DNA of 64,000 nt from Maniola hyperantus. Its lineage: Eukaryota > Arthropoda > Insecta > Lepidoptera > Nymphalidae. The notes under the pieces are model-generated. The model saw only the letters and a list, made by a program, of their open reading frames with translations, did no database searches and was not told where the DNA came from. The DNA lies in assembly GCF_902806685.2 (NCBI RefSeq), contig NC_048537.1, forward strand, positions 7,896,720 through 7,960,719, read 5' to 3'. How positions within the stretch are numbered: position 1 is the stretch's first letter; every line of letters starts with the position of its first letter. Position numbers and translations under genes: made by a program. Shown here one piece after another: positions 35,311 to 46,092 of this stretch.

Positions 35311-37021
35311 CAAGGGCGGATCCAGGGGGGGGGGGGGGGGGGGGGGGGCATGGGGGTCAGGACCTAGGTGGACCACTAATTAAAATTGTTAAACATAATG
35401 TTTTTTATATTTTTATATACCTAGATTTTATGTAAGTTCTTTCAATACTTAATCAATTGTATGATGGCAAAAACATTATGTTCTTGCGAACAAACGCATC
35501 CAAAATTTGAATTTTACCGCGTCACCGCTACCTTTCATCGAGATGTCACATTTCGTGTGACGTTCTTCAATGATTGAAGAACATCACACGGCACTTGACC
35601 AGGGCCCACGATCGATTGGGGCCCAGTAGTCCCTGCCAGATCACCAAACTATGACAGACCAACCGATATTTTAATACCCAAAAACGATATTTCGATAAAA
35701 TCAACGGTCAAAAAAGCCATCTCAAACAAAGGACCGTAGAGATTGTTAAATAGTCAAGACTGACTTATATCCGATCTTTATTGTCTTTACTGATAACGCA
35801 AATGATAGAACATTTCATTCTTTTTCACACTTTTTAAAAAATTCCCGACAGTAAAAACCTCTCAAAGTAAAAAATAATATGTATTATATACCTACCTATA
35901 ATGTATTGGTCGGATTGGTCCTTTACGTTTATTATTTATAGTAAAGTTTTTATTATCCAAGCGCTCGTTGCATCTGGGGACCCCTAAAGATAATAGAACT
36001 ATTCTTTATACAACAGATGACTTTATAGTTTTTAGTACAAAATTTCTGGTATTTATCTATATCGTAATACAATATTTCTGACATTTATCTTTTCTTTTTT
36101 TTGTAAATAATGTCATAAATTTTGCGCTCGCTTCGCTCGCACGTCCTGTTCACTAAGATTAAAAATCCCTTCCGAGATGCAAGCTATCACTGAGTAGTAC
36201 CTACCTACCTACATTTGGCCGTGAAAAGTACCTAACAAGATGATAGTCAGACAGAAAATTTCGCGCTCGCTTTGCTCGCGCTTTTGCTCTGTATTAATTG
36301 TTGCCCGCCCGCAACCTTGTACGCATTGATTTAGGTTTTCAAAAAACCGTAGGAACTCTTTGATTTTCCACATAAAAAGTGTATGCAGGTTTCCGGTATG
36401 AAAGCTTTCTGTGTAGTACCTGGTCAAAAAGATAGACCGTCAAATGGTAACAGATAAGTAGATAGACACGCTTTCGCATTTATAATATTAGTAGCTACCT
36501 TATGATTTTTTCGTAAATATATGAAAAATTTCGCGCTCGCTTAGCTCGCGCTTTTACTTTATATTGGTTGATGCCCGCAACTTCGTCCACATACATTTAG
36601 TTTTTAAAAATTTCCGTGAGAACCCTTTAATTTTCCGGGATAAAAAGCCGTTTCCGAGTGTAAACTATCTCTGAATAGTACCAAATTTTGATTTAGAATA
36701 TGGACTTTGAAAAGATAACAAATAGATAGAAACATTCGCATTTATAATACGTCTAGAACGTGACTTATCTGCTTTCTTTGCCTATTCAAAGAAAATAGTA
36801 CCTAGTCTGTCAAGATCATAGGGGCCCCGTTATTCTAATGTGCCCAGGGCCTCCAATAGGTTAAAGACGGCCCTGCGTGCGGGTGTGCGGGGTGTCCCCC
36901 CCCCCAACCCCCGCTCGTCATACCCCGATTACCAACTCGACCTGTCGCAAGAGGTCGAGATGTTGTGACTTGACCACGACTATCTGACCCCCCCCTGGCA
37001 CCATAGCTGGATCCGCCCTTG
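35311..37021. mobile_element. Non-autonomous hAT element, intact ends
   Basis: The left end CAAGGGCGGATCCAG and right end CTGGATCCGCCCTTG are perfect 15-bp inverted repeats, flanked by identical 8-bp copies of GCTCCTAT. The 1.7-kb interior has no transposase frame. It begins with 24 consecutive G (35,325-35,348). It also holds two or three units with GCGCTCGCTT and GCTCGCGC (36,120, 36,256 and 36,530), the last two each followed by a copy of the second CGCG-core repeat (36,299-36,491 and 36,570-36,762). CAGGGCC at 35,600 and GGCCCTG ending at 36,875 may mark a second hAT inside. Intact borders suggest fairly recent mobilisation. Confidence 0.8.
36875..36950. mobile_element. MITE family A, right-half fragment inside the hAT element
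   Basis: CGTGCGGGTGTGCGGGGTGT through ACCCCGATTACCAACTCGAC and CTGTCGCAA matches the right arm of family A. The left half is missing. It adjoins the GACGGCCCTG end of a hAT-like segment. Confidence 0.65.
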
Positions 37022-37029
37022 GCTCCTAT

Positions 37030-38663
37030 TATCTCTAACATCTGATAACAATGATCGTGAAAACTCTTTACATCACTAACATCTGATAGTAATGATCGTG
37101 AAAACCAAAGTTGAAATAGTTCCTATCTACTCCCGATCGAGTCATATATATGGAAGGACCTGGGAATCGCATTATTATACCCAAGAAAACGCCTGCTACT
37201 ATTAAATATGTAACTGATTGAACAAGGTCAATACCCTCAGCAATGAGGAATCGACACAGATAGAGAGATACAAAAAAATTGTGACTAGAAAAAGGAATGT
37301 TTAATGTTACTACTTAGGTCTATCTAAGATTTTCATTTTAGAATTTAGGTGTAACTCGTACTTAATTAATTGTTAAAATTTTAAAATCTTCATCAAAGAA
37401 ATCATGGAAGTCTACTGCTTAAGCTGAAATCATTGTTTATTTAAATCGTATTCCCAGTAATAATATTCATTAATAGTTACCGTCATTTATTGATTGTTAT
37501 TCACATGAAGTGGCTACTCACTCAATAATGATGAGTGATTAAGGACTATCGCAGTCTTTTAATAATGATAAATTTTACGAGATTCTAAAAGGTTAACAGT
37601 TCATATTCTGTTAGACATTAGAAATTGAGACAAAAAAAGGCTGTGTCTCTGCGTGGATGTTAATACTAGTCTGTTAGACTAACAAATTCTTAGATTCATT
37701 AAAAAAAATCAGAGTTGTCTGAGATTGCTGGTAGGGAGCTCTTTGCAGGGATTCTCCTCCAGAAAATCAGTAATCAGGATCTCTAAAAAAATCTAATTCC
37801 CTCAAAACTAAGGAAAATAAGTAGGTATCTATACAGCTACTTAGTAAAAAAAAAATATTTATAGTAAACTACAATAAACTCCCACCCGATTTAAAAAAAC
37901 TAACTCTTAGATGCGGGTGGAATTGCGGACATATTAAGAAAAAGTAGGAATACATAATATATCGTATCGAAGCGTGAGATTTGTAACGTTGCAGTCGAAG
38001 CAGAACCAGACGCTAACTGGTTTGTTAACACGACCCCAAAACGCGCCTAGACCATAACCACTAGAGACAAGTCCGTTCTACTGACACGGTGAAAGCAAAG
38101 CTACCACTGATGTCGAATGCGACCTTTAAAAAAGAAACGTTTAAATATTTAATTAACTATTACTATTATTGCCCATGCAAGGAATTGCATGGCGTAAAAT
38201 AAATCATACCTAAAACAATATTACAATTAGATATGTCGTAAAATACGAGTATCATTTACATAGTAAGTGTAGGTACCTATAGTATTTCAAGAATTTGTAG
38301 TAGGTTGATAATAATAATTTAATGTCGATGATTCACTCAAGCGATTCCTTCCGCAGAATTTATAAATAGCTCTAAGTAGATAATTAGGTACCACGGTTAG
38401 TAAATGAAATACGTAATGAATGGGTACATTATTATCAACATCCTGGGTTATTGCGCATATATCACGCCGTGTCAAGATAATGGAAATTGTTGCCGTAAAG
38501 ATAGCAAACCGGTATGAACATATCCTACAAATTACCGTAAGTTCCGTACTGCATATAAGTACGTTAGGTACGCTAAAATGTAAGAGAGAGAAAGTTTGAT
38601 TAATTCCTACTAGGTACTTCTTTGACAAGATTGATCGATAGGGTTGCAGGGTGTCCACTTTTT
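37030..38663. other. No gene seen
   Basis: Unique AT-rich sequence after the right duplication of the hAT element. It has a short CCCACCCGAT / ATGCGGGTGG inverted pair near 37,880-37,920. No exon is supported. Confidence 0.5.
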
Positions 38664-38841
38664 AGGGTTCCGACGGGCCCATATTACTAAGCCTCCGCTG
38701 TCCATCAGTATGTCTGTCTGCAGGCTGTATCTCATGAACGGTATTAAGTAGAGTTGTTTTCACAGAGTGTAATCTATTTTAGCTATAACAAGAGATAAAA
38801 CCAAGATGGCGAATTTCAAAATGACCGCCATGCAAATTTAA
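38664..38841 (+). repeat. GGTTCCG-related repeat, left part
   Basis: TAGGGTTCCGACGGGCCC, then CTGTATCTCATGAACGGTAT and ACCAAGATGGCGAATTTCAA. It is a sister of the 42-kb and 53-kb pieces and runs directly into the next element. Confidence 0.55.
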
Positions 38842-38844
38842 AAA

Positions 38845-39263
38845 ACCGGCCAAGCGCGAGTCAGGCTCGCGCAACTAGGGTTCCGAACTACAGTCGTATT
38901 TTTTCGACATTTAGCAATATAATTGAAAAACTATGATGCATAAAAATAAATAAAAATCTGTTTTAGAATGCACAGGTGAAGCCCTTTCATATGATACCCA
39001 ACTTGATATAGTTATCTTACTTCGAAAATTGAAAATACTATTTTTTAGTTCATGACCACAATTTTTTTTTTGTGTGATGTAACCAAAAATTCACGGTTTT
39101 TAGATTTTTCCCCGAATGTCTGCTATAAGACCTACCTACCTGCCAAATTTCATGATTCTAGGTCAACGGGAAGTACCCTGTAGGTTTCTTGACTGACAGA
39201 CAGACAGACAGACAAAGTGATCCTATAAGGGTTCCGTTTTTCCTTTCGAGGTACGGAACCCTA
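38845..39263 (-). mobile_element. GGTTCCG-ended element, copy 2
   Basis: The reverse complement of copy 1: it opens with ACCGGCCAAGCGCGAGTCAG and closes with GAGGTACGGAACCCTATA. It includes a (GACA)n run at about 39,190-39,213 and is nearly full length. Confidence 0.7.
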
Positions 39264-39466
39264 TAAATCAAAAAGTAGGTACATAACTAGTGTGAAAACG
39301 TGACACAATATTGGAACGGAAGATACGGAACCCTTCGTATGCGAGTTCACACCTCGCACCAGGAATAGGTTGGTGATCCCATAACTAAACATTTTTTTAA
39401 ATTCATAGTGGGCAATTACAATTTGGCCTCTGCTTAAAATCCATACTAATATGATATCCATATCCA

Positions 39467-39772
39467 TACTATACTTATTATAAATGCGGAAGTGTGTCGG
39501 TCTGTCTGCTAGCCTTTCATGGTCCATCCGTTCAACCGATTTTGACGAAATGTGGTACAGAGATAGTTATTGCATCCCGGGGAAGGACATAGGCTGTTTT
39601 TTATACCAGAAATCAGAGTTCCCACGGAATACTTAAAGACCCCATCCGTTTAATCATTATATGATATTTGGTACAGAGGTATGTAGTTTGCGTCCTGAAA
39701 ATTGACATAGGCATTTTAATATCCCGGAAAGGCAAATCCACGCGGACGAAGTTGCGGGCAACATCTAGTATA
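39467..39772 (-). repeat. CGCG-core repeat, second type, reversed
   Basis: TATTATAAATGCGGAAGTGT at the left, CCGTTCAACCGATTTTGACG and GGACATAGGCTGTTTTTTAT in the body, and CACGCGGACGAAGTTGCGGG before CATCTAGTAT at the right. It has two partly repeated body segments, so it may be a composite. Confidence 0.65.
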
Positions 39773-40267
39773 TAATAAAAAATGTTGTGCTTTTCCTATG
39801 GAAGATAACAATAATACATTAATGTTTTATGCGTGATTGACGATCTCCATTAAATCCTTTTCGAATCCCAACACGTATGTAGTTATCCGCTATCCAATGC
39901 ACGTCCGTTTACACATGTATATGTATACACATGTATATATGCCATACATTTCACGTCTGACATCGCCAGAAGCTGTAATAAAAATAAATTATGCGCTGAT
40001 ATAAGGCTTAGGTAAAAAAAATGGTGACAAGCTGCTTTTATGTATGTACTGTCCATAATCTTAGTCGATTTTTCATGCAAATAGTAGAAAAGGATGTTGG
40101 TAATAATTTGCACCAAATGAAAATATTAAAAGTAAACAAAATTTTAAAGCCGTAAAAATAAATAAAATCGATTTTAAATGTAGAGTAACGAGTTAAAGAT
40201 AACCTCGGATAAGACCTGTTTCATCTCGGTAAAATAAAATTATAAAAGTTGTCCTAAATAAAAAACT
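39773..40267. other. No gene seen
   Basis: AT-rich sequence with a CACATGTATATG / GTATACACATGTATA alternating stretch near 39,913-39,940. Confidence 0.45.
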
Positions 40268-40400
40268 TTCTGTTTAAAATAATAATAAGCTCCTAGAAGA
40301 CATATTGGAGATATCTCTCGACAAGTTCAAAATTTTATAAACCGTAAACTTATTGAATTTTTTTATTCTATTACAAATGTAAAGGATTATTTAAATTTTA
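40268..40400 (+). mobile_element. Reverse transcriptase C-terminal remnant (LINE)
   Basis: After a frame break, one frame reads NFINRKLIEFFYSITN then VKDYLNFKKAWE and a stop. The 'K..LI...YYSI.DYL..K.AW' pattern matches the end of the RT-containing protein of lepidopteran non-LTR elements. The same region, more decayed, lies at 55,853. Upstream codons are scrambled. Confidence 0.5.
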
Positions 40401-41904
40401 AGAAGGCTTGGGAATGAATTGCTTTAACATCTTTGATAGTTGTAATAAGTTTTAACGTTTGAGTAATAGTGTGACATAGTGATAATGAAAAGAACACCCG
40501 GTTGAGTTTCTTGTGGACTTCTTTTCAGACCAGTGCGTTTGGAACTCTGGTAGTTTTAGTTTTAATTTTTAAGTGCGCATGGTTAATTTATCAAAATTAC
40601 ATCAACTATCTTACAAATACAATAATTGACACATTTCATTAGTGTACAATGGTGCTTACTTATTTTGAATATACGGCTTTTACTTTTGACCAATCCAAGA
40701 AAATGGAGGTACTTTTGAGTTGAGCGTTCACTTCCGATTTTCAAGAAATAATTTTAGTTTTTATATCTATGTTTATCGATGCTTCAAGTTCAACCCTTAA
40801 TTGTTGTAGAGTAGATAATGTAATATATGATAACCGCAGCTTCCCGCATAGCGTGGGATCGGGTAGGTCTCAACACCACAGCCCATTGCGGGCTCGGATG
40901 TCAACCACATCTACATAATTATAGGTCTGCCTTGGTCACGCTATACGCATGCAAGCGTAATCCGGTTGAGAAGCCGATATAAAACTTGCATTAGTGGGAA
41001 ACTTCACATATATGGGTAGCTCATTTTTTCTTTGTCGGTTAGAACTTAAATTCAGTCTTAATTAATTATATGAATGAATGAATTATATTTTTCCACATTA
41101 CTTACAACAGCTATGTAGATACAAATATTTGTTACTTTACTATTTTACATTTCGCTGTCGCTGTCGAAATTCGCTGGATGAATTATTATACAGCTAGATG
41201 GGCAGACCCAAGTCCAACAGTGGATGTCCACAGGCTGATGATGATGTTGAATATGGTTCGACTAGTAATAAACGCTGTACGAATCTTATTATCCAGCAGC
41301 CTAACATTAATATCCAGTTATTACCGCAAGTTTTACCTACTATTCAGACTTAAGTGAAAAAAACACAGGTCTTGGTAACTAAAGTCATTAGAAACGGATT
41401 ACTGGAAAGCTAGAATCGAGTACTTAATGGGTACCTACGTATCTCGTGAACTAGGATGGCAATAAAAATTAGCCACATCTATAGGTGTTGAAGTTTACAT
41501 AAACATCCATAAGTCAACGACTCTCACAATGAGTTCACTTGCTGGTTTCGATGGGTCCGCATCACTACTCCAAAAGTCCAAACACGTGACATAACATCCA
41601 ACAAGTCAAATGTTACTTTCTTGCCCCACCCAATGTATGGGTTTACATATTTATGATTCAATAGGAGCGTTACCCCTTTCCCTTTAATATGCATACGAAT
41701 GTCTTCGTTACTTTTTTATTTTCATTTATATTCAGCGTTTGTGTTATAAAGGACTTATAGGTATTTCGTGACATTCTGTTGTTCGTTTTGCTCAAAATTT
41801 TATCGCCTTTGTATTTTGGAACGTCCTTCAAAGAATTTATTTGTTTCATTACATACGATGATCTACTTTCATGACTCCAAAGAAAAAGAAAAAATCATTT
41901 AATT
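40401..41904. other. No gene; LINE tail scrap
   Basis: A TAGATGGGCAGACCCAAGTC stretch, then CCAACAGTGGATGTCCACAG and GCTGATGATGATG at about 41,192-41,245, is a LINE 3' end like that at 46,318. The rest is unique, with a GC-richer part around 40,850-40,970. Confidence 0.45.
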
Positions 41905-42117
41905 CCGTACCATCGTACAAGAAATAACACTTTTTTAGATTTTTTTTAAATTTTCATTGCGGCCATTTTGAATTTTTTATTGTTTATTGTCACTTATAGC
42001 GGCATATTCTTTCTCTACCTATTACGGTTACGAGATACAGCACGCTGATAGACAGACGGACAGCGGACGTTTAGTAATAGGTTACCGTTGACAACCCTCA
42101 GGTACGGAACCCTAAAA
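41905..42117 (-). repeat. GGTTCCG-related repeat, reversed
   Basis: TCCGTACCATCGTACAAGAA at the left and AGGTACGGAACCCTAAAAA at the right, with CATTGCGGCCATTTTGAATT, TACGGTTACGAGATACAGC and a GACAGACGGACAGCGGACG run between. It is the family also seen at 38,664 and 53,072. Confidence 0.6.
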
Positions 42118-42786
42118 ATCAAGATGTACTATATTTATAAGACCGGTTAGGTTCAATAATATTATAATATGTTACAATATTAGCAAGTCGGTGTCGATGT
42201 TTGTGATAACAGCTCCTTTGTTAAGTCGAGTAATTGTGCCGCCAGATCGAGTGCCGATAAGTTACAGGTTTGCCTTAGCGGGCGTAATGTAACGCAGGCC
42301 GGGGCATTAACTTAGCAAACTATGCCAACGCCGTTAGCCGAGCGACGTAATACTATCGAATTACTATTTTGGGCCGAGAGTGAATCTGAAAGTCCAATAA
42401 CGGGTAGGAAATATTACATTATCCACGCCCCCAGTTCCTTTTGTGCGACATCTGCGCAGCGCCGCTGTCCTGCATCATGGCTGCCTGCTGTTACATTAAA
42501 AACTTACAACCCTTTTTGATATTGCATTAAGTGCCATCCTTTTATACATATATAAGTATAAAATATTGTATTAATCAAAGGGTACACAAAAATATATAGG
42601 TACCTACCTAAGTCATTTTATTTGCAAGTGGCCTCGAATCGTCTATAGTCATTCTTGTCTGGTCTGTTGACTGTACTCCTTTATGATACGAGTAGGATTT
42701 GAGCAGGACATAATTACAATATATCTGCATAGAAATATCATATATGTATATAATGTGTTAATTTATATGTACTTATACAGAAATAT
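42118..42786. other. Unassigned, GC-richer patch
   Basis: About 42,230-42,500 is GC-richer than its surroundings, with no repeat match and only a 65-codon frame. It lies 3.5 kb upstream of the first semaphorin coding exon, so it could be regulatory. That is a guess. Confidence 0.3.
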
Positions 42787-42947
42787 AAAGCTCAGTTCAC
42801 ACCACGGGATATAAATTATATTATATAGTGCGGTCAATATTAGTTTTCCTAACATTTTTAGCTCTATGCGAATTATTGTAACCTTGAATGACTAATTTGA
42901 CCGGACTGTAATGGATGTATTATATCCCGTAGTGTGAAATGAGCTTT
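42787..42947. mobile_element. MITE family C, copy 3 (short form)
   Basis: AAAGCTCAGTTCACACCACG at the left and CGTAGTGTGAAATGAGCTTT at the right. The loop is shortened to about 160 bp total, with TA on both borders. Confidence 0.8.
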
Positions 42948-43393
42948 AGGCATAATAATTTATTTGTTTCTCCACACAAAATTAAATAAGTACATATTTT
43001 TGCAATCCACACATCATTTCATTCAAGCTATAGTGCCTAGTTATTCTAACGACTAATTTTTTGATAAATAGTACCTACCTACTAGAACTATAATGAATTC
43101 TCACGTCTTGTTCATTATATCCCGAGATCATTAACGAGTTGTCCACAGAAAAAAGTAAACCTACAGTAAATTGCCTGATGCGTAAAAAAAATAAAAAACA
43201 CTGCTCGGTTAAGTTTCTCACGACCAGAAAGATAGTCAATGTAAAAACTAGAATGGGAGGATTCCGAAGCTCGATGCATACAGGAGTCTGGTCGTATGGA
43301 GGAATTATCGCCAAGCCAGCGAATTCATTTTGCATGCTCTGAATACAGATTAATACGTCTACTAACAAATTTAGTGACCGGTTTTATTTTTGA
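42948..43393. other. No gene seen
   Basis: Two overlapping chance frames (67 and 97 codons on opposite strands) and no recognised motif. Confidence 0.45.
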
Positions 43394-43632
43394 ACTAGCT
43401 TATGCTCGCGACTTCGTCCGCGTGGACTACACAAATTTCAAACCCCTATTTCACCTCCTTAGGGGTTGAATTTACATAAATCCTTTCTTAGCGGATGCCT
43501 ATGTCATAATAGCTATCTGCATGCCAAATTTCAGCCCGATCCGTCCAGTAGTTTGAGCTGTGCGTTGATAGATCAGTCCCGTCAGTCAGTCAGTCAATCA
43601 GTCAGTCACCTTTTCCTTTTACATATTTAGAT
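43394..43632 (+). repeat. CGCG-core repeat, (CAGT)n type
   Basis: ACTAGCTTATGCTCGCGACT, CGTCCGCGTGGACTACACAA, then the body and (CAGT)n followed by CACCTTTTCCTTTTACATA. Well preserved. Confidence 0.8.
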
Positions 43633-43812
43633 AACATCAGATGCAAGGGAATGACTTTTAAAAGCTTTGTTGTTTGCATAAAATTGTGTTGCGATTGGTT
43701 TTCTTAACAACTTTAAAACCAAGTTTCGGAAAACCTACCTAGTAGGTACCTACTCGTATATTATTTCGATGACCTTAGTCTAGTCTTCGAAGCGTCTATC
43801 AGTGTCATTAGA

Positions 43813-44010
43813 TACTAGATGATGCCCGTGACTTCGTCCGCGTGGACTTAGGTTTTTTAAATCCTATTGGAACTCTGATTTTTCGGGATAAAAAGTAGCC
43901 TATGTCCTTCCTCTGAATCCAAGCTATCTCTGTACCAAATTTCGTCAAAATCGGTTGAACGGATGGGCCGTGAAAGGCACACTTTCGCATTAATATTATT
44001 AGTATGGATA
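43813..44010 (+). repeat. CGCG-core repeat, second type
   Basis: CTAGATGATGCCCGTGACTT, TTTCGGGATAAAAAGTAGCC, AATCGGTTGAACGGATGGGC and CACACTTTCGCATTAATA mark a nearly complete copy. Confidence 0.7.
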
Positions 44011-44498
44011 TTTCTGTTTCACTATAAAGTTTTATCCGCATTTTGATAAACTATTCATCATAATCAATTTAAAAAAATACAACTGAAATAATTGATGTCT
44101 TAAAAATCTGTATTGCAGTCATCTTAGATACTTACATATTGTTATTGAATCTCATCCATAAAAATTATAATAATTCATCGGTAGGTAAAACTAATGCAAG
44201 AATATCAATTCAGTATTATGTAGAGAACAGCATGTACATAGATTAACTCTTCTTTATTATTATAAGGAAGGTTGAACTAGCTCCCAAGTTCCAGTCCGTA
44301 GCCACAATTAACTGATACTATTTAAAGAAGCTGAAAACTAAATGGAGTAGGTACATTTTAAATCACACGATTGCCTGCGGCATGCTCGGTTTAAGTGCTG
44401 GGAATTATCGCCAAGTGAGCAGACTCGTCTCACATGTTCAGAATACGGAATAATCTTACGTGGAACTGCAGCTACTGAAAAGATTTCTTATTTAAGTA
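44011..44498. other. No gene seen
   Basis: Unique AT-rich sequence. Confidence 0.5.
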
Positions 44499-44690
44499 TC
44501 ATCATCATCATTATCATGATCAACCCATCGCCGGCTCATTACAGAGCATGGGGTCTCCTCTCAGAGTGAGGAAGGTTTTGGCCTTAGTCTACCACGCTGG
44601 CCATGTGCGGATTGGTAGACTTCACACACCATTTGAGAATATTTTGGAGAACTCTCAGGTATGCAGGTTTCCTCTCGATGTTTTCCTTCT
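44499..44690 (-). mobile_element. tRNA-derived SINE, family 1, 5'-truncated
   Basis: (ATC)n tail at the left, CATGGGGTCTCCTCTCAGAG and ACCACGCTGGCCATGTGCGG in the body. It is truncated at TGTTTTCCTTCT, before the tRNA-like head, and adjoins a GGTTCCG element fragment. Confidence 0.75.
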
Positions 44691-44697
44691 GTAAACT

Positions 44698-44941
44698 GTG
44701 GTCATGAACTAATAATTAGTATTTTCAATTTTCGAAGTAAGATAACTATATCAAGCGGGGTATCATAATATGAGTCTTCACTTGTGCATTTCTTAAACAG
44801 ATTTTTATTTGTTTTTATGCATCATAGTTTTTGAATAAATCGTGCAAAATGTCGAAAAAATACGACTGTAATACGGAACGCTCGTTGCGCGAGCCTGACT
44901 CGGGTTTGGCCGGTTTTTCCTTTTGAGGTACGGAACCCTAC
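44698..44941 (+). mobile_element. GGTTCCG-ended element, 3' half
   Basis: Starts at TGTGGTCATGAACTAATAAT and continues through AAAATGTCGAAAAAATACGA to a GGCCGGTTTTT end fused to CTTTTGAGGTACGGAACCCT. The 5' half is missing. Confidence 0.65.
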
Positions 44942-45344
44942 AAATGTACTCACACGAATAGTACGTAGGTAGTGGATACTCATATAGCTACTTAGAAATG
45001 TATAACAAGTTTGTTTACTCACATTTAATGAGATAGATAATAATAATGATAACTTCGATATCTATGAGTAACCATTAGCGAGGTAAACATTGTAATAAAA
45101 TCGATTAAAAAAATGATAGCAAGCTTTTTATTTACGTAGGTAGGTATATTATCAATTTATCATTTAAGCTAACGCTGACACAGTTACGGGTTATTCTCAT
45201 TTCATTTGATATAAATAACCTTGTCTGGCAGTCGAATTATACGTCCAGATTTACCTATAGTTAGAGCTGTATAATTAAAATTTCTGTGAAAATGTTTCAT
45301 AAGTTTGAAACTTTAAGGTTCATATTAATATGTACTTACTTAGT
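44942..45344. other. No gene seen
   Basis: AT-rich sequence without recognised features. Confidence 0.45.
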
Positions 45345-45508
45345 TTTTTTTTTATTTTTTTAAGAATATTAGCCATGTTAAATGACTAATATTCCCCTTT
45401 CCTCTCCAACTAAGCGTCAGGCTTGTGCTAAGAGTAGGTACGACAATAGTGCAACGGGCGGGGTTTGAACCGGCGACCATTCGGTTAGTCAGTACCGTTA
45501 GGTCTTCT
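45345..45508 (-). mobile_element. tRNA-derived SINE, family 2, reversed
   Basis: On the minus strand the head has CGGTACTGACTAACCGAATG and a B-box GGTTCAAACCCCGCC. The tail contains ATTAGTCATTTAACATGGCT and an A-rich end. The frame with GFEPATIRLVS is only the B-box read backwards. Confidence 0.65.
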
Positions 45509-45955
45509 ATATTTATAAAAGGAAAAGTTCAATTTCCTTTTTACTCTTTTTGTAAGCTTGGTTTGACCACCAAGCGATTTGCAACTATGTATTATGACAT
45601 GTGCCTGGTACAGCTCAAAGCATTCATCTGAGCGGGTGTCTACTGTCTACTGCCTACGTAATTTTTCTGCAAGGTAGAGATTAGAGGGATGGCTCAGGGT
45701 GATTCTTTTGCTCCATAATTTTTTTCTTCTCTGAATATACCTATGTATGTTATCATAATATTGTTATTCTAATGGTATTAAGTATAACTCATAGTCACAC
45801 ATCTCAAACACAGTCAACAAAGCTTTAAAGTACCTACTACCTATGACATCAGACACATTTGATAACCCTAAAAATAAATCAGAGGACCATTCACAAAAAT
45901 AAATAAAGAAAAAAAATACCGACGAAAATTAACATGAAACCTTTATTTGTTACAG

Positions 45956-46001
45956 GGGAGGCAGTGAAAATGGCGGCTACAATGTATCGGTTTTGAACAA
46001 T
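45956..46001 (+). other. 5' UTR part of Sema-1a exon 1
   Basis: It follows a splice acceptor (TTTGTTACAG|GGGAGG), so at least one more noncoding exon lies upstream. It contains the short upstream frame listed next. The main frame is also open through this whole segment back to the acceptor, so an N-terminal extension from an upstream exon cannot be excluded, but the signal peptide right after the ATG argues for a start at 46,002. Confidence 0.7.
45970..45996 (+). promoter_or_regulatory. Upstream ORF of 8 codons before Sema-1a start
   Basis: The first AUG in this exon has a good context (GAAAATGG) and encodes MAATMYRF followed by TGA. Its stop lies 5 bases before the semaphorin AUG. Such an arrangement can lower translation or force reinitiation. 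The effect is inferred; the frame itself is visible. Confidence 0.5.
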
Positions 46002-46092
46002 ATGGCCGTCGCCCGCGCGGTCTTGGTGTTGCTAGCATCCACCGCACAAGCGTGGATGCCTGATTCCAATGCTCGAATCCATGTTAAATATG
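46002..46092 (+). CDS. Sema-1a coding exon 1 (signal peptide)
   Basis: Encodes MAVARAVLVLLASTAQA, a typical secretory signal, then WMPDSNARIHVKY. The second AUG of the transcript segment is used because it alone opens the long frame. It ends in phase 1 at G|GTAAGC. Confidence 0.9.

Noticed and set aside
35600..36875. A second, nested hAT element bounded by CAGGGCC and GGCCCTG
   Set aside because: Only seven terminal bases agree clearly, the right flank is a MITE fragment and no 8-bp duplication is found at these ends, so it is mentioned but not called.
45425..45631. 68-codon frame with GFEPATIRLVS
   Set aside because: This string is the translated B-box region of a reversed tRNA-derived SINE and is seen wherever such elements are translated.
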